A DNA stretch of 58,037 nucleotides. It comes from a virus. A program made the position numbers and the translations under genes. The DNA lies in the IMG/VR virus record IMGVR_UViG_3300025941_000030, positions 1 to 58,037 of that record; one strand, 5' to 3'. Shown here one piece after another: positions 8,038 to 17,007 of this stretch (position 1 is its first letter; each line of letters starts with the position of its first letter). The notes beneath the pieces are model-generated. The model saw only the letters and a list, made by a program, of their open reading frames with translations. It was not told the origin of the DNA and searched no databases.

Positions 8038-8649
8038 TTACGGCGTCTCATACCAGCCCACCGCGACGTTACCGTCACCGGAGAATGTGAGGCTGGTCAT
8101 GCACGGACCGTAACGGTCGTAGTTGATCGCCACCGTGGTCGTGGTCGCGGCGATCACGTTGCCGGCAGCGTCGGTCGCGGTCACCTCGGTTGACCCATCT
8201 GTGCTGTTCATCACGAGCGCGGACAGCCGGTATGGATGATGTCCCACCTTATAACTGAGCACCGTCCCCGCGCCCGGCTGCGTGGTCCAGTTCACATACG
8301 GGATCGCACCCCCGGCCACGGTCAAGCCACCACAGATAGGTGTCGGCCCAAGAGTGTGTGTAGGTGTTTGCGTGACAGTCGGTGTGCGAGTCGGAGTACT
8401 CGTACGCGTCGGTGTTTGCGTGACTGTCGGCGTCCCGGTCGGCGTTGCCGTAGCTGTACTCGTCGCCGTCCGCGTAGGCGTAAACGTCGGCGACGAAGTT
8501 GCCGTCATTGTCGGCGTACGCGTCGGTGTAAACGTAGCCGTGAATGACGGTGTGTTTGTCGGCGTATCTGTTGGTGTGTCTGTCTGTGCCCACCCCGCCC
8601 GCACACCCACGCACAAGAGTAGCCCTACCAGTATGATCCAACGCTTCAT
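8038..8649 (-). CDS. Secreted Thr-Pro-linker protein with RYGPC C-terminal domain (203 aa)
   Basis: The start is ATG 8649 (AGGAGG 8 bases upstream), giving a signal peptide [21 protein letters not shown]. Residues of about 23-100 are Thr-Pro repeats with alternating Thr/Arg/Ala spacing. The C-terminal domain (about 100 aa) contains [21 protein letters not shown] and RYGPC. The same domain ends the 730-aa protein at 19497-17305, so the two are paralogous. The gene lies between scaffold and capsid genes, where a signal-peptide protein is not expected. Role unknown; a cell-surface or released adhesin is a guess. Confidence 0.75.
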   Translation of the reverse strand: MKRWIILVGLLLCVGVRAGWAQTDTPTDTPTNTPSFTATFTPTRTPTMTATSSPTFTPTRTATSTATATPTGTPTVTQTPTRTSTPTRTPTVTQTPTHTLGPTPICGGLTVAGGAIPYVNWTTQPGAGTVLSYKVGHHPYRLSALVMNSTDGSTEVTATDAAGNVIAATTTTVAINYDRYGPCMTSLTFSGDGNVAVGWYETP

Positions 8650-8680
8650 GCCACATGCCTCCTGTGCGTGCGCGCGTGCG

Positions 8681-9718
8681 TCACGCAGAAATTTGCTCCT
8701 GCCAGCCTGGACTTTCCTTATCAAGCTTTTCCATCTCGGCCTCGCTCATGCCCATGACATCTTCACGGGTGATAGTCGGGCGGCTCGACGCGGAGCCAGG
8801 AATGTTACCAATTGACCCGGCTGCCGCCGCGCTCTTGGCCTTGCTCGCGGCCACCCGTTGTTCGGGTGTCTGTGCGGCCTGGGCCGGAGCCACAGCCGGT
8901 GCCACCTGCGCGCTCGGCGCTACCCACCCGTCAGCCTTCGCTACCTCGTACGCGAGCTGCGGTACGGTCTTGCCCTGCTGCATGGCCGAGCGGATCAATA
9001 AGCCGGCCCGTTCTTGGAGCATGCCCTGGATGTACTGGTCAGGAATGCCTGCCGCCTTCAGCCGCGCCGTCTCGCGCGCTTCGAGATGCTTGACCGCGTC
9101 GTCATAATCCGGTGTCGCCTTACGGAAGTCGTCGATCTGAGACCGCACGGTCATTTGCTGTTGCATGAGCGCCATCTGTTGCTGAGTGATCTGCGCATCA
9201 TGGCGCGCCGCTTCCGCGACCACACGTGCGTACTCGGTCGGGTCGTACTGCTGAAGCTGTTGAATCTCGGCTTGCGTGTACGGGCGATCGACGCCGGGTA
9301 CACCTTGCGGCGTCTGCCCTTGCTGCCCGCCCAACGCTTGCTGTGCAGCCAGCGTCTGCTGCTGGTGCTCAGCCAAACGCCGTTCTAGTTCTTGCACACG
9401 CGCCGCTTCGCGGTCCCGTGCCTCCTCTATCTCGTGCAACTGACTCCAGCTCGGGCGGCGCTTGCCTTTCTTGGGCGCCCCTTCAGCCTGTGACGCTTCT
9501 ACCCCACCCTCACCCTCCGATACGTCACCCTCCTCCTCGGCAGGACCGCCCGCGTCATCGGTGGCCGGTTCTGGAGCGGCAGGCTCCGGCTCGGGCGCGG
9601 GCGGTGTGACCACAGGTGCATTCGGTGGGGGGTCGGTAGGGCCTGCGGTTGGTGGGAGTAGTTCGGGCTCGGTACCGATGAGCGGGTCAAAGTCCAATGG
9701 GTTCGTGCTGTCTGCCAT
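8681..9718 (-). CDS. Capsid scaffolding protein (345 aa)
   Basis: It sits between portal and capsid genes with AAAGGAGG before ATG 9718. Composition is typical of scaffolds: a Pro/Glu-rich disordered N-terminus and a central helical, Gln-rich coiled-coil region (about 95-180, including [20 protein letters not shown]). A helical segment follows ([20 protein letters not shown]). The acidic/basic C-terminal end ([19 protein letters not shown]) is the part that would contact the capsid protein. No protease is fused to it. Confidence 0.8.
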   Translation of the reverse strand: MADSTNPLDFDPLIGTEPELLPPTAGPTDPPPNAPVVTPPAPEPEPAAPEPATDDAGGPAEEEGDVSEGEGGVEASQAEGAPKKGKRRPSWSQLHEIEEARDREAARVQELERRLAEHQQQTLAAQQALGGQQGQTPQGVPGVDRPYTQAEIQQLQQYDPTEYARVVAEAARHDAQITQQQMALMQQQMTVRSQIDDFRKATPDYDDAVKHLEARETARLKAAGIPDQYIQGMLQERAGLLIRSAMQQGKTVPQLAYEVAKADGWVAPSAQVAPAVAPAQAAQTPEQRVAASKAKSAAAAGSIGNIPGSASSRPTITREDVMGMSEAEMEKLDKESPGWQEQISA

Positions 9719-9730
9719 GAGTGTCCTCCT

Positions 9731-10990
9731 TTATTCCCAATCGACGCCGTGCTTGACGCCTTTTTCGATTTTCTTTTCCAGTTCCTCAAACGCGTGTTTG
9801 TCTACCTCGAAGCCTTCGGCTTGGATGGTCTCGGCCACCTCACACGCCTGCTCGCACGCTTCTTTCAACGTGTCTCCCACCCCCACCGCCGCACCTATAA
9901 TGTCCATACCCAGCGCGACCACATAATCTGTGCCGTCAACAATGGCATGGCCATGTAGCTTTATCAAATGACGATACTCCTCGGGGAACCTGATCGGTAC
10001 AAAGTCGGATTCGGCTTGTGCGGCACGTAGTACCAGCTCGGCGCAGTAGGCGTGTTTGGGCTCGGGTGTGACCAGCTCGCCGCCCGCGCCACCATAGAAT
10101 ATCTCGGGCCAGTTGGAGAAGGTCTCAAGTACACACTCGCTTGGCGGGCTAGGAAAGCGAAGGCTAGGGTCGATCAAATACCCTACACCTTCCTCGGTCA
10201 CTCGCACCTCGGTACTGAACATGCTTCGGCAACCAAGTTCGCCCAGTACCGGCGCCAGATCGGCATTAGTGTCTCGTAGCACTTGCGGCAGTCGGTCATA
10301 TGGGACAACTCGCCCGACGTAAGCGACGTCTTTTTGCTCGTAACCGTACACACAAGGTGAGAGGAATTGCCCGTCAACGCATACTCCATCGAACCCAACT
10401 TCAACCCCATCTATGTGTCCCTCCACTACGAACTTGAGCTTGTCGCGCATTGGCCCAAGCTGGTGGTCAGTCTTGTGCAACCATGATTGGCTGAGCCAAG
10501 TGTTTTGGTGGTGGTAGGATTCAAAATCGCCCCGCCATTCTGAGACCTTGACATACTGGTTGTCATGTTTTGGATTAGCCAAGTGCTCATGTAACGCGTC
10601 CATGCCGTCCACAACCCATGTGTCCGGCAACTGCATACCTTTCGTGTGCATCAAGCGCTTGAGCCCGACACGGTCCTGTTCGATTACTTCGGCTTCTGCC
10701 GAGCCCCACACGCGGTACCCCTTCGTACGCAGCCACGCTTGCAGATCGCCGGCACCGATGTCGGGGAACACGATCAAGTCAGCGTCGTCGATTACGTCCC
10801 AGAAGTCTTTGACGCGCGTGACACCTGGCAGACCGCTGCCCCACAGCGCTTTGCGCGATACCGGAAAACTGTCAGCGTTGTACGGGCTGTAATAATAGAC
10901 TGTACCAAACGCTTCGGCGAGCTTCGCTGCTGCGTACGGGTACAAGCCCGAATCATAGCAAAGGGCCGTCATGTGCGAGAAGTCAGTCAC
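9731..10990 (-). CDS. ATP-grasp family protein, PurD-like (419 aa)
   Basis: The architecture matches ATP-grasp carboxylate-amine ligases. There is an N-terminal Rossmann-like part with DADLIVFPDIGAGD. The nucleotide-binding lid region includes EAEVIEQDRVGLKRLMHTKG and YVKVSEWRGDFESY. The catalytic core has KFVVEGHIDGVEVGFDGV and, near residue 275, YLIDPSLRFPSPPSE, in the place of the usual metal-binding 'E.NpR' loop. A C-terminal helix is Lys/Glu-rich. ATP-grasp enzymes join a carboxylate to an amine or thiol through an acyl-phosphate; the substrate here is unknown. It overlaps the preceding small gene by 4 bases and lies between portal and scaffold genes, suggesting a virion-linked job. A glycinamide ribotide synthetase role is less likely without other purine genes. 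Confidence 0.75.
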   Translation of the reverse strand: MTDFSHMTALCYDSGLYPYAAAKLAEAFGTVYYYSPYNADSFPVSRKALWGSGLPGVTRVKDFWDVIDDADLIVFPDIGAGDLQAWLRTKGYRVWGSAEAEVIEQDRVGLKRLMHTKGMQLPDTWVVDGMDALHEHLANPKHDNQYVKVSEWRGDFESYHHQNTWLSQSWLHKTDHQLGPMRDKLKFVVEGHIDGVEVGFDGVCVDGQFLSPCVYGYEQKDVAYVGRVVPYDRLPQVLRDTNADLAPVLGELGCRSMFSTEVRVTEEGVGYLIDPSLRFPSPPSECVLETFSNWPEIFYGGAGGELVTPEPKHAYCAELVLRAAQAESDFVPIRFPEEYRHLIKLHGHAIVDGTDYVVALGMDIIGAAVGVGDTLKEACEQACEVAETIQAEGFEVDKHAFEELEKKIEKGVKHGVDWE

Positions 10991-11172
10991 GCAAGCGGAT
11001 TCCCGTTGATCTTAAATGGTACCTGATGCACGAGCCGGTCGCGCTCCGTAGCGATGCGCTGCTCAAGCACGCACAGGAGCAAGTTCAACTGGCCTAAGTC
11101 CCACTCGCTGTGGTTATCGACCAGGACGCCGTGCAGCTCAGCCAAACGCTCGTTTGTTTCAACCTTGTTCAT
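10987..11172 (-). CDS. Hypothetical small helical protein (61 aa)
   Basis: A short, mainly helical protein (WDLGQLNLLLCVLEQRIATE) whose start overlaps the end of the portal gene and whose stop overlaps the ATP-grasp gene start (ATGA). Translational coupling with both is likely. No family recognised. Confidence 0.6.
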   Translation of the reverse strand: MNKVETNERLAELHGVLVDNHSEWDLGQLNLLLCVLEQRIATERDRLVHQVPFKINGNPLA

Positions 11173-13324
11173 TCGTGCCCCCTCCCTGCTTCATAGCCTG
11201 CCCGAACAGGTTACCTGCCAAGTCAACCATACCCGCCATCTTGTCACCACGCCAACGGGTCATCTCCCCTTGTTGTTTCATCACCTCGTTCTTCTGGGCC
11301 GCGTCCATCTCGGCCTTTTTGATGATCGCTTCCAGCAACATCTTGCTCTTGCTCGCCTGCATGTCATCGGCCAGCTTCTGCGCCTTCGCCAGCTTCTCAG
11401 CCGCCTGCGCCTTGGTCAGCTGCGTTTGTGCCTGCACCTGCTCGAACGAGATAGGTTTCCCACGCCCGCCCATGCTCAAGCCCTTCTGCGCGAGCTGCTG
11501 TTGCATCTCGGCCTGCCGCGCCATTGCTTGCTTGATCGAGAACTTCAGGCTGGCCGGGAGTGGGAAGAAGTCGATCATTTCGGGTAGGAAGTTGTTCGTC
11601 CTGATCAGCGTGGGTGCAAGGCGCTCGATCGTGGCCATATACTGCTCGCGCACGTTCGGGTCGCGTGTGCCTTCGTCCATGACCACATCGTATTCGAGGA
11701 AGAACGGTTGACGGATCAGCTTGACCGCCTCCGCGTCGAACGGGCCACCCACGCGCACGATCCGGTCATCGGCGATGAACTGCAAGAAATCAAATATTGT
11801 TTTAGCCTCGTTCTCCCGGTACCGGCGCAGGTTGTCGAACTCGTGCGCGAGCAGCAGCGTACTCGCTGACTGGCGCTGGCGCATGGTCAGCGCGGGCTGA
11901 TCGCCCCCACCCATGCCCATACTCACCTCGGGTGAGATGCCGGTCACGTCCCGCATCATCTGGTTGCACACCTGGAACATTTCGATCGAGGCGGGCGGGA
12001 TGGACGGCTGTTCCTTGTCCTTGACCAACTGCAAGCCACCCCGCTTGAGCAGCGTGATCGAGCCGGGCCGCGCGTAGGCTTGCTCGGCCTCTTGCGGATT
12101 GACAAACGCGTCTTCCTCGGCCAGCAACCCACCCTTCGCCTGACGACTGATAATCTCCATGACCTGATTCGCGTACTTGGTCATGTACTTCTGCGGGTCC
12201 ATGAGCAGGCGCATGAAGCCGTAGTGGATGCAGTCTTCTTCGTCACGTTGGCCGGTCACGCAGTTGAAAGTGAAGCGCTTACCGGGCAGGTCGAACGGCC
12301 CCGCTACCACAGTCTGGCCGATGATCACGATGCGCTGGTACTGGCGCATGAACATCTTGTCGTGGTCGATCTCCGCGCCACCGAACAACTTCTTGTACCG
12401 GCGTTGGTACTCGGCGAACGTGGCCTCGTCTAGCCAGTCGTCCTTGCCGCTGAGTGGGTCAACAAAGTATACCCCAACGACCTCGTCGTACCATTGGAAC
12501 TCGACCACGCGCACGTTGCCAGCTGCGATCGTGGGCCACTCGACGCCGCTCGTGATCGGTATGGCTTCCTTCTCGCTGATCAACACGCTCTCCTGCGGGC
12601 GCGACGAGCTGCTGCTCACGCCCACGTTCGCCAAGATCACGGCCCGGTGCTTGTCGCCCCATCGCTTCAGTGCCTCCGTCTTACTGATCTGCCGCTCGCG
12701 CCCGACCCACCGCGCGTCTTCGGTCACACATGGGCTCGTGCTACGGACATCCCACAACATCTCCAGCCCATCCGTCCGCTTCACATTGATGTTCCCGCTC
12801 GCGTCCATGCTGCGGTCGAACTGTGTGTCGGTCCAGCCCATACCGCGACGAAGCATGTCGTCGAAGGCCATGCTGCGCTCGCTGTCACCGTTGCAGTTCT
12901 GCAACACCCACTCGTACGCCTTGGTGACCAAATCACCCGCACGCGCCTGCATCTCGTCGTGCACTTGCCGGGGCAGAAAATGGATGTCCAGCTTGCTCTG
13001 CCGTTCAATGCCCCCGATGTACCGCAACCACTTCTGCGCCGCGTTGAACACACTCGTCGGGCGCATCTCGGCTTCGAGCAGCTCCAGGTCCGCCTTGCTA
13101 AAATGCTTACCTGCCGCGAACCGATCTGCCTCCATCGCCTGCTTGCGCCACTTGCCCACGGTCGTGCGGCATTTTTCGATCTGCTCAAGCGCCCACCGTG
13201 CGAGCGGGTCGCCGGGCAAGTCTGTGCCTGCCGTGGTCGGCTTGTGCTCGTCAGGTCGCCGGTCACCCGGCGTGCCCCAGCTCGTGTCTTTCCAGCCGTC
13301 GCCGGCACTCGCGTCAGTTGGCAT
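11159..13324 (-). CDS. Portal protein, P22-like (721 aa)
   Basis: The length and sequence fit the P22-type portal family. There is an N-terminal helical stem (LARWALEQIEKCRTTVGKWR), a wing region with the FNAAQKWLRYIGGIERQS stretch, and DMLRRGMGWTDTQFDRSMD. MMRDVTGISPEVSMGMGG and the long helix LTMRQRQSASTLLLAHEFDN form the core. The C-terminal 130 residues are Gln/Lys/Ala-rich helices that would form the barrel. ATG 13324 shares its A with the stop of the upstream gene (TGATG), so this start is preferred over TTG 13327. The portal forms the dodecameric DNA channel at one capsid vertex. Confidence 0.88.
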   Translation of the reverse strand: MPTDASAGDGWKDTSWGTPGDRRPDEHKPTTAGTDLPGDPLARWALEQIEKCRTTVGKWRKQAMEADRFAAGKHFSKADLELLEAEMRPTSVFNAAQKWLRYIGGIERQSKLDIHFLPRQVHDEMQARAGDLVTKAYEWVLQNCNGDSERSMAFDDMLRRGMGWTDTQFDRSMDASGNINVKRTDGLEMLWDVRSTSPCVTEDARWVGRERQISKTEALKRWGDKHRAVILANVGVSSSSSRPQESVLISEKEAIPITSGVEWPTIAAGNVRVVEFQWYDEVVGVYFVDPLSGKDDWLDEATFAEYQRRYKKLFGGAEIDHDKMFMRQYQRIVIIGQTVVAGPFDLPGKRFTFNCVTGQRDEEDCIHYGFMRLLMDPQKYMTKYANQVMEIISRQAKGGLLAEEDAFVNPQEAEQAYARPGSITLLKRGGLQLVKDKEQPSIPPASIEMFQVCNQMMRDVTGISPEVSMGMGGGDQPALTMRQRQSASTLLLAHEFDNLRRYRENEAKTIFDFLQFIADDRIVRVGGPFDAEAVKLIRQPFFLEYDVVMDEGTRDPNVREQYMATIERLAPTLIRTNNFLPEMIDFFPLPASLKFSIKQAMARQAEMQQQLAQKGLSMGGRGKPISFEQVQAQTQLTKAQAAEKLAKAQKLADDMQASKSKMLLEAIIKKAEMDAAQKNEVMKQQGEMTRWRGDKMAGMVDLAGNLFGQAMKQGGGTNEQG

Positions 13325-13635
13325 CAATGACCCCTCAGTGGGTGCAAGTCAGCGGGCTTCACGCCCAGCACATGCCCGATCAACAGCCCACTCGGACTGA
13401 ACCACGCCATGTCAATCGTCCCGTCCGGTCGAAACGCGTTCGGCATGAACCAGTCGCCCTCGTGCGTGTGCGGGATCGCGCCCGCCCGCAGCCCCCACAT
13501 GGTACCGGGCGAGAACTTGGCGAACAGTTCTTGGATGCTGTCCGGTAGCCCGGCAAACCACCCAGCCATCTCCAAGTAATCACCGACCGTCAACTCAAGT
13601 ACGCCGTCGTCAATCGTGTCTAGGCTGACATCCAT
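13324..13635 (-). CDS. Hypothetical protein between terminase and portal (103 aa)
   Basis: ATG 13635 lies inside the end of the terminase gene (16-base overlap) and the stop overlaps the portal start. The acidic N-terminus (MDVSLDTIDDGVLELTVGDY) is followed by an aromatic-rich segment (GDWFMPNAFRPDGTIDMAWF). Similar short genes occur between terminase and portal in other podoviruses. No known domain; a packaging or portal accessory role is inferred from position only. Confidence 0.6.
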   Translation of the reverse strand: MDVSLDTIDDGVLELTVGDYLEMAGWFAGLPDSIQELFAKFSPGTMWGLRAGAIPHTHEGDWFMPNAFRPDGTIDMAWFSPSGLLIGHVLGVKPADLHPLRGH

Positions 13636-16247
13636 GAAGCACCTGGGGGTCTGGGGCGCGGCGGCGCGCTCTCGCGCACGGGCGCCGGGAACACTACACG
13701 CATGGCCGGGTCGCACATTCTACTCATCGCGTCGATCACGTCGTCGTACTTGCACGCAGGATACTTTTGCCACTCCTCGTTTACAAACCGTTTGATTGCC
13801 TCGACCACCTCAGCGTCACGCCCGCGCGTCTCGGGGTTGGGTAGCCAAATGCGGCCCGCGTTGGCGATGGGCATCAGCGTACGGATGCGGTCGGGCTTGG
13901 ACAGGTTGTGCCACTCCCCACTCCGGCCCAGCTCGATTATCTGGAACCGATAATTCTCCCGCTCCATTCGGTCCTTCAATGTAACAACGTCCGCTTGGAG
14001 ACCGTACTCCTCGTAGCCCACAGAAATTGGCCTCCACTTTCGGTGCATACGGAAGATATGATCAGCTCGTTCGGTGGGATCAAGGCGTGCGCGGACACAG
14101 TCGAGCCAATAGTAATTTCCGTCTCCAGCGGTTCCGAACACGAGTATGACCGTGAAGTCGGCTTTCTTGGTCTTACGCAGCGCCGGGTCACAGACCATGT
14201 AGACATTGAGGTCGCGCGCATTGGTCTCCTCGTAGTAGTTGAGGGGCGTGTTGGCGAACCAGTAGCCGCCAGCGATGGTTGGTTCTTGTTGGTAGCTAGC
14301 CTCCCACACTGACAGGTCGGCGTTCTTGATCGGCTCCAGCTCGGCTACCGGCCACCGCTCGGGCCAGAGCGGATCGCCTTCATGGCGCCAGCCTTCTTCC
14401 TCGGTAGCAATCGCGCGTAGGCGGATCACATCCCACAGCCCGCGCTTGTCACTCGGCTTGCTCTGCCCATCTGTGTACGGCCTATTCTGCTGCACGTCCC
14501 ACCCACCATCCTCACTCACCCGCCACCCGATCAAGTCATCCGGCGTCCACCGCGTACTGGCAATGATGATCGCCGCACTCGGTTCGAGACGCACCCGCAC
14601 CACCCCGTTGTACATCTCCCGCTTCTGCGACATGATCGTGTCGCTGGCCATTTCCTGCCGTGACTTGTGCGGATCGTCTATACAGTTGTGGACGAAGATT
14701 CCGTCAGCGATGAAGCAATGATCTTCTGCCACTTGGATGTCATAGACTCGCGCGAAGCCGCATTCTTCGACTTGTGAAATTTCATGTGACACGGTTGACA
14801 GAGGACCGCAATGTTCTCGATCGTATCGTTCCTCTTGTTCTCGTCCATGTGATGCCCGATCAAGTTGTGCGTTGTACTGCACTCGAAGCAGGCGCGGTAT
14901 CGGTCCCGTAGCTGCGGCGATAGCCGCTTCTTGAAACGCCGCAGGTAGTACGTCAGGTATTTGCCAGTACGGTAATTGGGATTGTTCCTCCCAGCCATCA
15001 ACGTCGCGTGCGCTTGCTCCTTGCAGACCATCGAACAAAACTGAGTCTTGTAACTCGTTGGCCGAAACTCCCGGTTGCACGTAGCACAAAGGATCGGGCG
15101 CAACGAACGCAGGCCACCCGTTGTCTGCGCCCATTCGGAGTAACACGTTTGATTGCAAAACATGCGCTTCCCCTTGCCTCGGGCGAGTCTCGTACCACAC
15201 TGTTTGCACACCGGGCGCCGGCTCTCGAAGTACACCCGCGTCCATTCCTTGCTGCACGTCGGCGAACAGAACTTGCTCTTGCGCTTGTTGAGACGCTTCT
15301 CTTTTGGCTCGTACGCCTTGTGGCATTGTTTGCACACCATATACGCGGTCCCCTTTTCGCAGAGTACCAGCTTCTCTCCAGCCGGTCGGGGTTAGTATAT
15401 GATGATCGTGAGTCACTGTCAATGAGTGCGTACCATAACCAATACGGATCACCCGGCGCACGCCGTTGTGCATCACGCGTTCAACACGTTGCCACGCCCA
15501 CGGAGTCGCAACTTCGTCTGCAACCGTAACGTGTTCGATTGGTACTTGGCCGCGTCGCGTCGTTACGAGAGAACCTTGCGCGACGCAGAGCAAATGTGCG
15601 CCTCGCCCATTCACACCGGTATCAAAACCGCCGGCATAAAACTTACCGCCGCTCACCGTCTGAAACTCGTCCTGCGCCCGGCTGAACTTGGTCAAGGACG
15701 CTGACGGGAACAACGCTTGGTACAGGTCACTTTTCATTATCTCACGGATCGTTCGACCCGATGTACGAGATAAGGCTTTACCGTAGCCAAGCAGAATGAC
15801 TGAGTGTTCTGGGTTGTGCCCAAAGTAGAACGGCAGAAAGGTCTCGACACAAAATTGAGTTTTGCTATGCCGAAACGGCATCGAAATTATCTGCCGCCGA
15901 CAAGCTGGATTACAAAGAGCAATGCCTTCCAGCCTCGGCGCAAGGATGGCTTGTTGGAAATGCGTGTACCCCCAATCAGGGTGCACGGCCAACGCAAACG
16001 CCCCGTAGTTCGTGCGCAGATCGTCCAGCCCAACATCGTCCAGCGCCGGCCCCCGTTCGACCAGTTTCTTGCCGTTCAGGAACGACCGGTCAGGCACATC
16101 GATACCAGCCTTGGCCAAGTGCTGCCGGATCAACTGGCCGCTCGTGTTGTACCACACGGCGATCTTTTTCACCGAACCGGACACCTTGTAGCACTCGGCT
16201 ATGCGCTGCGTGTCCAACTCATCGAACGGTGCGCGAGATTTTTTCAT
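13620..16247 (-). CDS. terL: Terminase large subunit precursor interrupted by an intein (875 aa)
   Basis: The exteins form a normal terminase of 574 residues. The N-terminal helix-turn-helix-like region is followed by a Walker A-like loop MPFRHSKT at 123-130. Walker B (AHLL-CIDDP) is split by the intein. Then come an IIASTRWTPDD motor motif and a C-terminal RNase H-like nuclease (YMVCDPALRKTKKADFTVIL, DAVIDAMSRM-type end KYDDVIDAM). The intein is residues 221-521: it starts at Cys221 and ends His520-Asn521, followed by Cys522 as the first residue of the C-extein. Removal restores GAHLLCIDDPHKSR, a clean Walker B. The enzyme cuts concatemeric DNA and pumps it through the portal, so splicing should be required for function. 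Confidence 0.9.
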   Translation of the reverse strand: MKKSRAPFDELDTQRIAECYKVSGSVKKIAVWYNTSGQLIRQHLAKAGIDVPDRSFLNGKKLVERGPALDDVGLDDLRTNYGAFALAVHPDWGYTHFQQAILAPRLEGIALCNPACRRQIISMPFRHSKTQFCVETFLPFYFGHNPEHSVILLGYGKALSRTSGRTIREIMKSDLYQALFPSASLTKFSRAQDEFQTVSGGKFYAGGFDTGVNGRGAHLLCVAQGSLVTTRRGQVPIEHVTVADEVATPWAWQRVERVMHNGVRRVIRIGYGTHSLTVTHDHHILTPTGWREAGTLRKGDRVYGVQTMPQGVRAKREASQQAQEQVLFADVQQGMDAGVLREPAPGVQTVWYETRPRQGEAHVLQSNVLLRMGADNGWPAFVAPDPLCYVQPGVSANELQDSVLFDGLQGASARDVDGWEEQSQLPYWQIPDVLPAAFQEAAIAAATGPIPRLLRVQYNAQLDRASHGREQEERYDREHCGPLSTVSHEISQVEECGFARVYDIQVAEDHCFIADGIFVHNCIDDPHKSRQEMASDTIMSQKREMYNGVVRVRLEPSAAIIIASTRWTPDDLIGWRVSEDGGWDVQQNRPYTDGQSKPSDKRGLWDVIRLRAIATEEEGWRHEGDPLWPERWPVAELEPIKNADLSVWEASYQQEPTIAGGYWFANTPLNYYEETNARDLNVYMVCDPALRKTKKADFTVILVFGTAGDGNYYWLDCVRARLDPTERADHIFRMHRKWRPISVGYEEYGLQADVVTLKDRMERENYRFQIIELGRSGEWHNLSKPDRIRTLMPIANAGRIWLPNPETRGRDAEVVEAIKRFVNEEWQKYPACKYDDVIDAMSRMCDPAMRVVFPAPVRESAPPRPRPPGASWMSA
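14678..15340 (-). CDS. HNH endonuclease nested out of frame in the intein (220 aa)
   Basis: Same strand as the terminase but shifted by one base. It has three treble-clef-like zinc modules: CKQC...CSPTC, CKQC...CNQTC and CATC...CSMVC. They are followed by an HNH nuclease core with CFEC, IGHHMDENKRNDTIENI, then LCQPCHMKFHK. Spacing of the His-His, Asn and Cys/His residues is canonical. AAGGGG stands 9 bases before ATG 15340, so it can be translated on its own. The stop lies 7 bases past the intein's last codon. It is probably the homing enzyme of this intein. Both frames stay open for 660 bases. Confidence 0.85.
   Translation of the reverse strand: MVCKQCHKAYEPKEKRLNKRKSKFCSPTCSKEWTRVYFESRRPVCKQCGTRLARGKGKRMFCNQTCYSEWAQTTGGLRSLRPILCATCNREFRPTSYKTQFCSMVCKEQAHATLMAGRNNPNYRTGKYLTYYLRRFKKRLSPQLRDRYRACFECSTTHNLIGHHMDENKRNDTIENIAVLCQPCHMKFHKSKNAASRESMTSKWQKIIASSLTESSSTTV
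14685..15587 (-). mobile_element. Intein within the terminase Walker B motif (301 aa)
   Basis: Splicing blocks are recognisable. Block A is CVAQGSLVTTRRGQVPIEHV at the N-terminus (Cys1). Block B is GTHSLTVTHDHHILTPTGW at intein residues 52-70, with the Thr and His of the TxxH motif. Blocks F and G are RVYDIQVAEDHCFIADGIF followed by VHN, then Cys+1. The stretch between about intein residues 83 and 265 shows no endonuclease motif in this frame. Instead the DNA there encodes a zinc-finger/HNH protein in another frame (15340-14678). Intein sites in the ATPase core of terminases are common targets. Confidence 0.9.
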
Positions 16248-16612
16248 TTCTCCCCTCGCGTCGTCCAGGGCTCGGCCTCGTCAGAGTGGATGAACTTGAG
16301 CGCGTCATCGAAGCTGCCCTCAAATCTAAATCCCCTGTCATCGACATAGACATCAGCAGGAATTTTTTTGTCTGTCACATCCATCTGCGGGAACTCGTTC
16401 TCGCTCAACCACTGTCGAATTGCGGCAGGGCCACCCTTCTCACCGGCACGCGCCGAGAACACAAACACTTCGTAACCATCTTCGAGCAGGTTCGTGATGA
16501 AGCGCTGCGCGCCGGGCACTGGGTCACCAGTCGGCGCAAGACCGTCCCACGTGGTATAATCGTGCAAAACGCCGTCAAGATCGACGGCTATGCGGCGCTT
16601 CTTCTCTGCCAT
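16244..16612 (-). CDS. HAD-family phosphatase (122 aa)
   Basis: The N-terminal IAVDLDGVLHDY carries the HAD motif I (Asp11 nucleophile, Asp13 acid/base). FVFSARAGEKGG fits motif II (Ser), Lys is found in VTDKKIPADVYVDDR, and that DD pair fits motif IV. Such short phage HAD proteins act on nucleotides or polynucleotide ends; the substrate is not known here. ATG 16612 overlaps the stop of the upstream gene (ATGA) and the stop overlaps the terminase start. The upstream-extended frame is rejected because it lies over the neighbouring gene. Confidence 0.78.
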   Translation of the reverse strand: MAEKKRRIAVDLDGVLHDYTTWDGLAPTGDPVPGAQRFITNLLEDGYEVFVFSARAGEKGGPAAIRQWLSENEFPQMDVTDKKIPADVYVDDRGFRFEGSFDDALKFIHSDEAEPWTTRGEK

Positions 16613-17007
16613 CAAGCGGCCTTGGACACCTGCCCCAGCAACACGCGCGCTTCGTGGCACGGACACTTGCATGCGCGCGGCCCAAAGTGCGGCGCCCGCT
16701 CGCACACATGGCACCACTCGTTGATCACACCCCCGCCCGCACGCAGCGGGCTGAGCGCTTCGACCAGCCGGCGAACCATGTCCAGGTTATCTTGCACCGG
16801 GACCGGGTCAACCTGCTCGGCCCGATAGAGCAGCTGGCCCTGCGTCGCGTAGTACACGTGGCCGGGCATGTTCTCGATCGCACACTGCTCGCAAGCGGGT
16901 GCCCGCAGACGGTTGTCCTTCACATCGGTCTCGGTCGTGTGACCTTTCTCGCATCGCCACCGCGCCTTGTCCGGCACGAGCCGTTCGACTTTATCGTTCT
17001 TGGGCAT
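16612..17007 (-). CDS. Zinc-binding hypothetical protein (131 aa)
   Basis: Two Cys clusters suggest zinc sites: WRCEKGH...ACEQC in the first third and EWCHVCERAPHFGPRACKC with PCHEAR at the end. GGAGAACGGGA precedes ATG 17007. The small late gene is translationally linked to the HAD phosphatase downstream. No family recognised with confidence. Confidence 0.6.
   Translation of the reverse strand: MPKNDKVERLVPDKARWRCEKGHTTETDVKDNRLRAPACEQCAIENMPGHVYYATQGQLLYRAEQVDPVPVQDNLDMVRRLVEALSPLRAGGGVINEWCHVCERAPHFGPRACKCPCHEARVLLGQVSKAA

Noticed and set aside
8282-8815. Val/Gly repeat frame on the plus strand ([13 protein letters not shown] pattern)
   Set aside because: It is the complement of the Thr-Pro linker of the secreted protein at 8649-8038; similar shadows occur opposite each Thr-Pro tract.
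12228-13400. Open frame of 390 codons on the plus strand
   Set aside because: It is antisense to the portal gene and has no recognisable domain; composition is that of a complementary-strand shadow.
13620-16247. Terminase as a pseudogene broken by an HNH insertion
   Set aside because: The frame is open throughout, and removing residues 221-521 restores a clean Walker B with intact intein splice residues at both ends.
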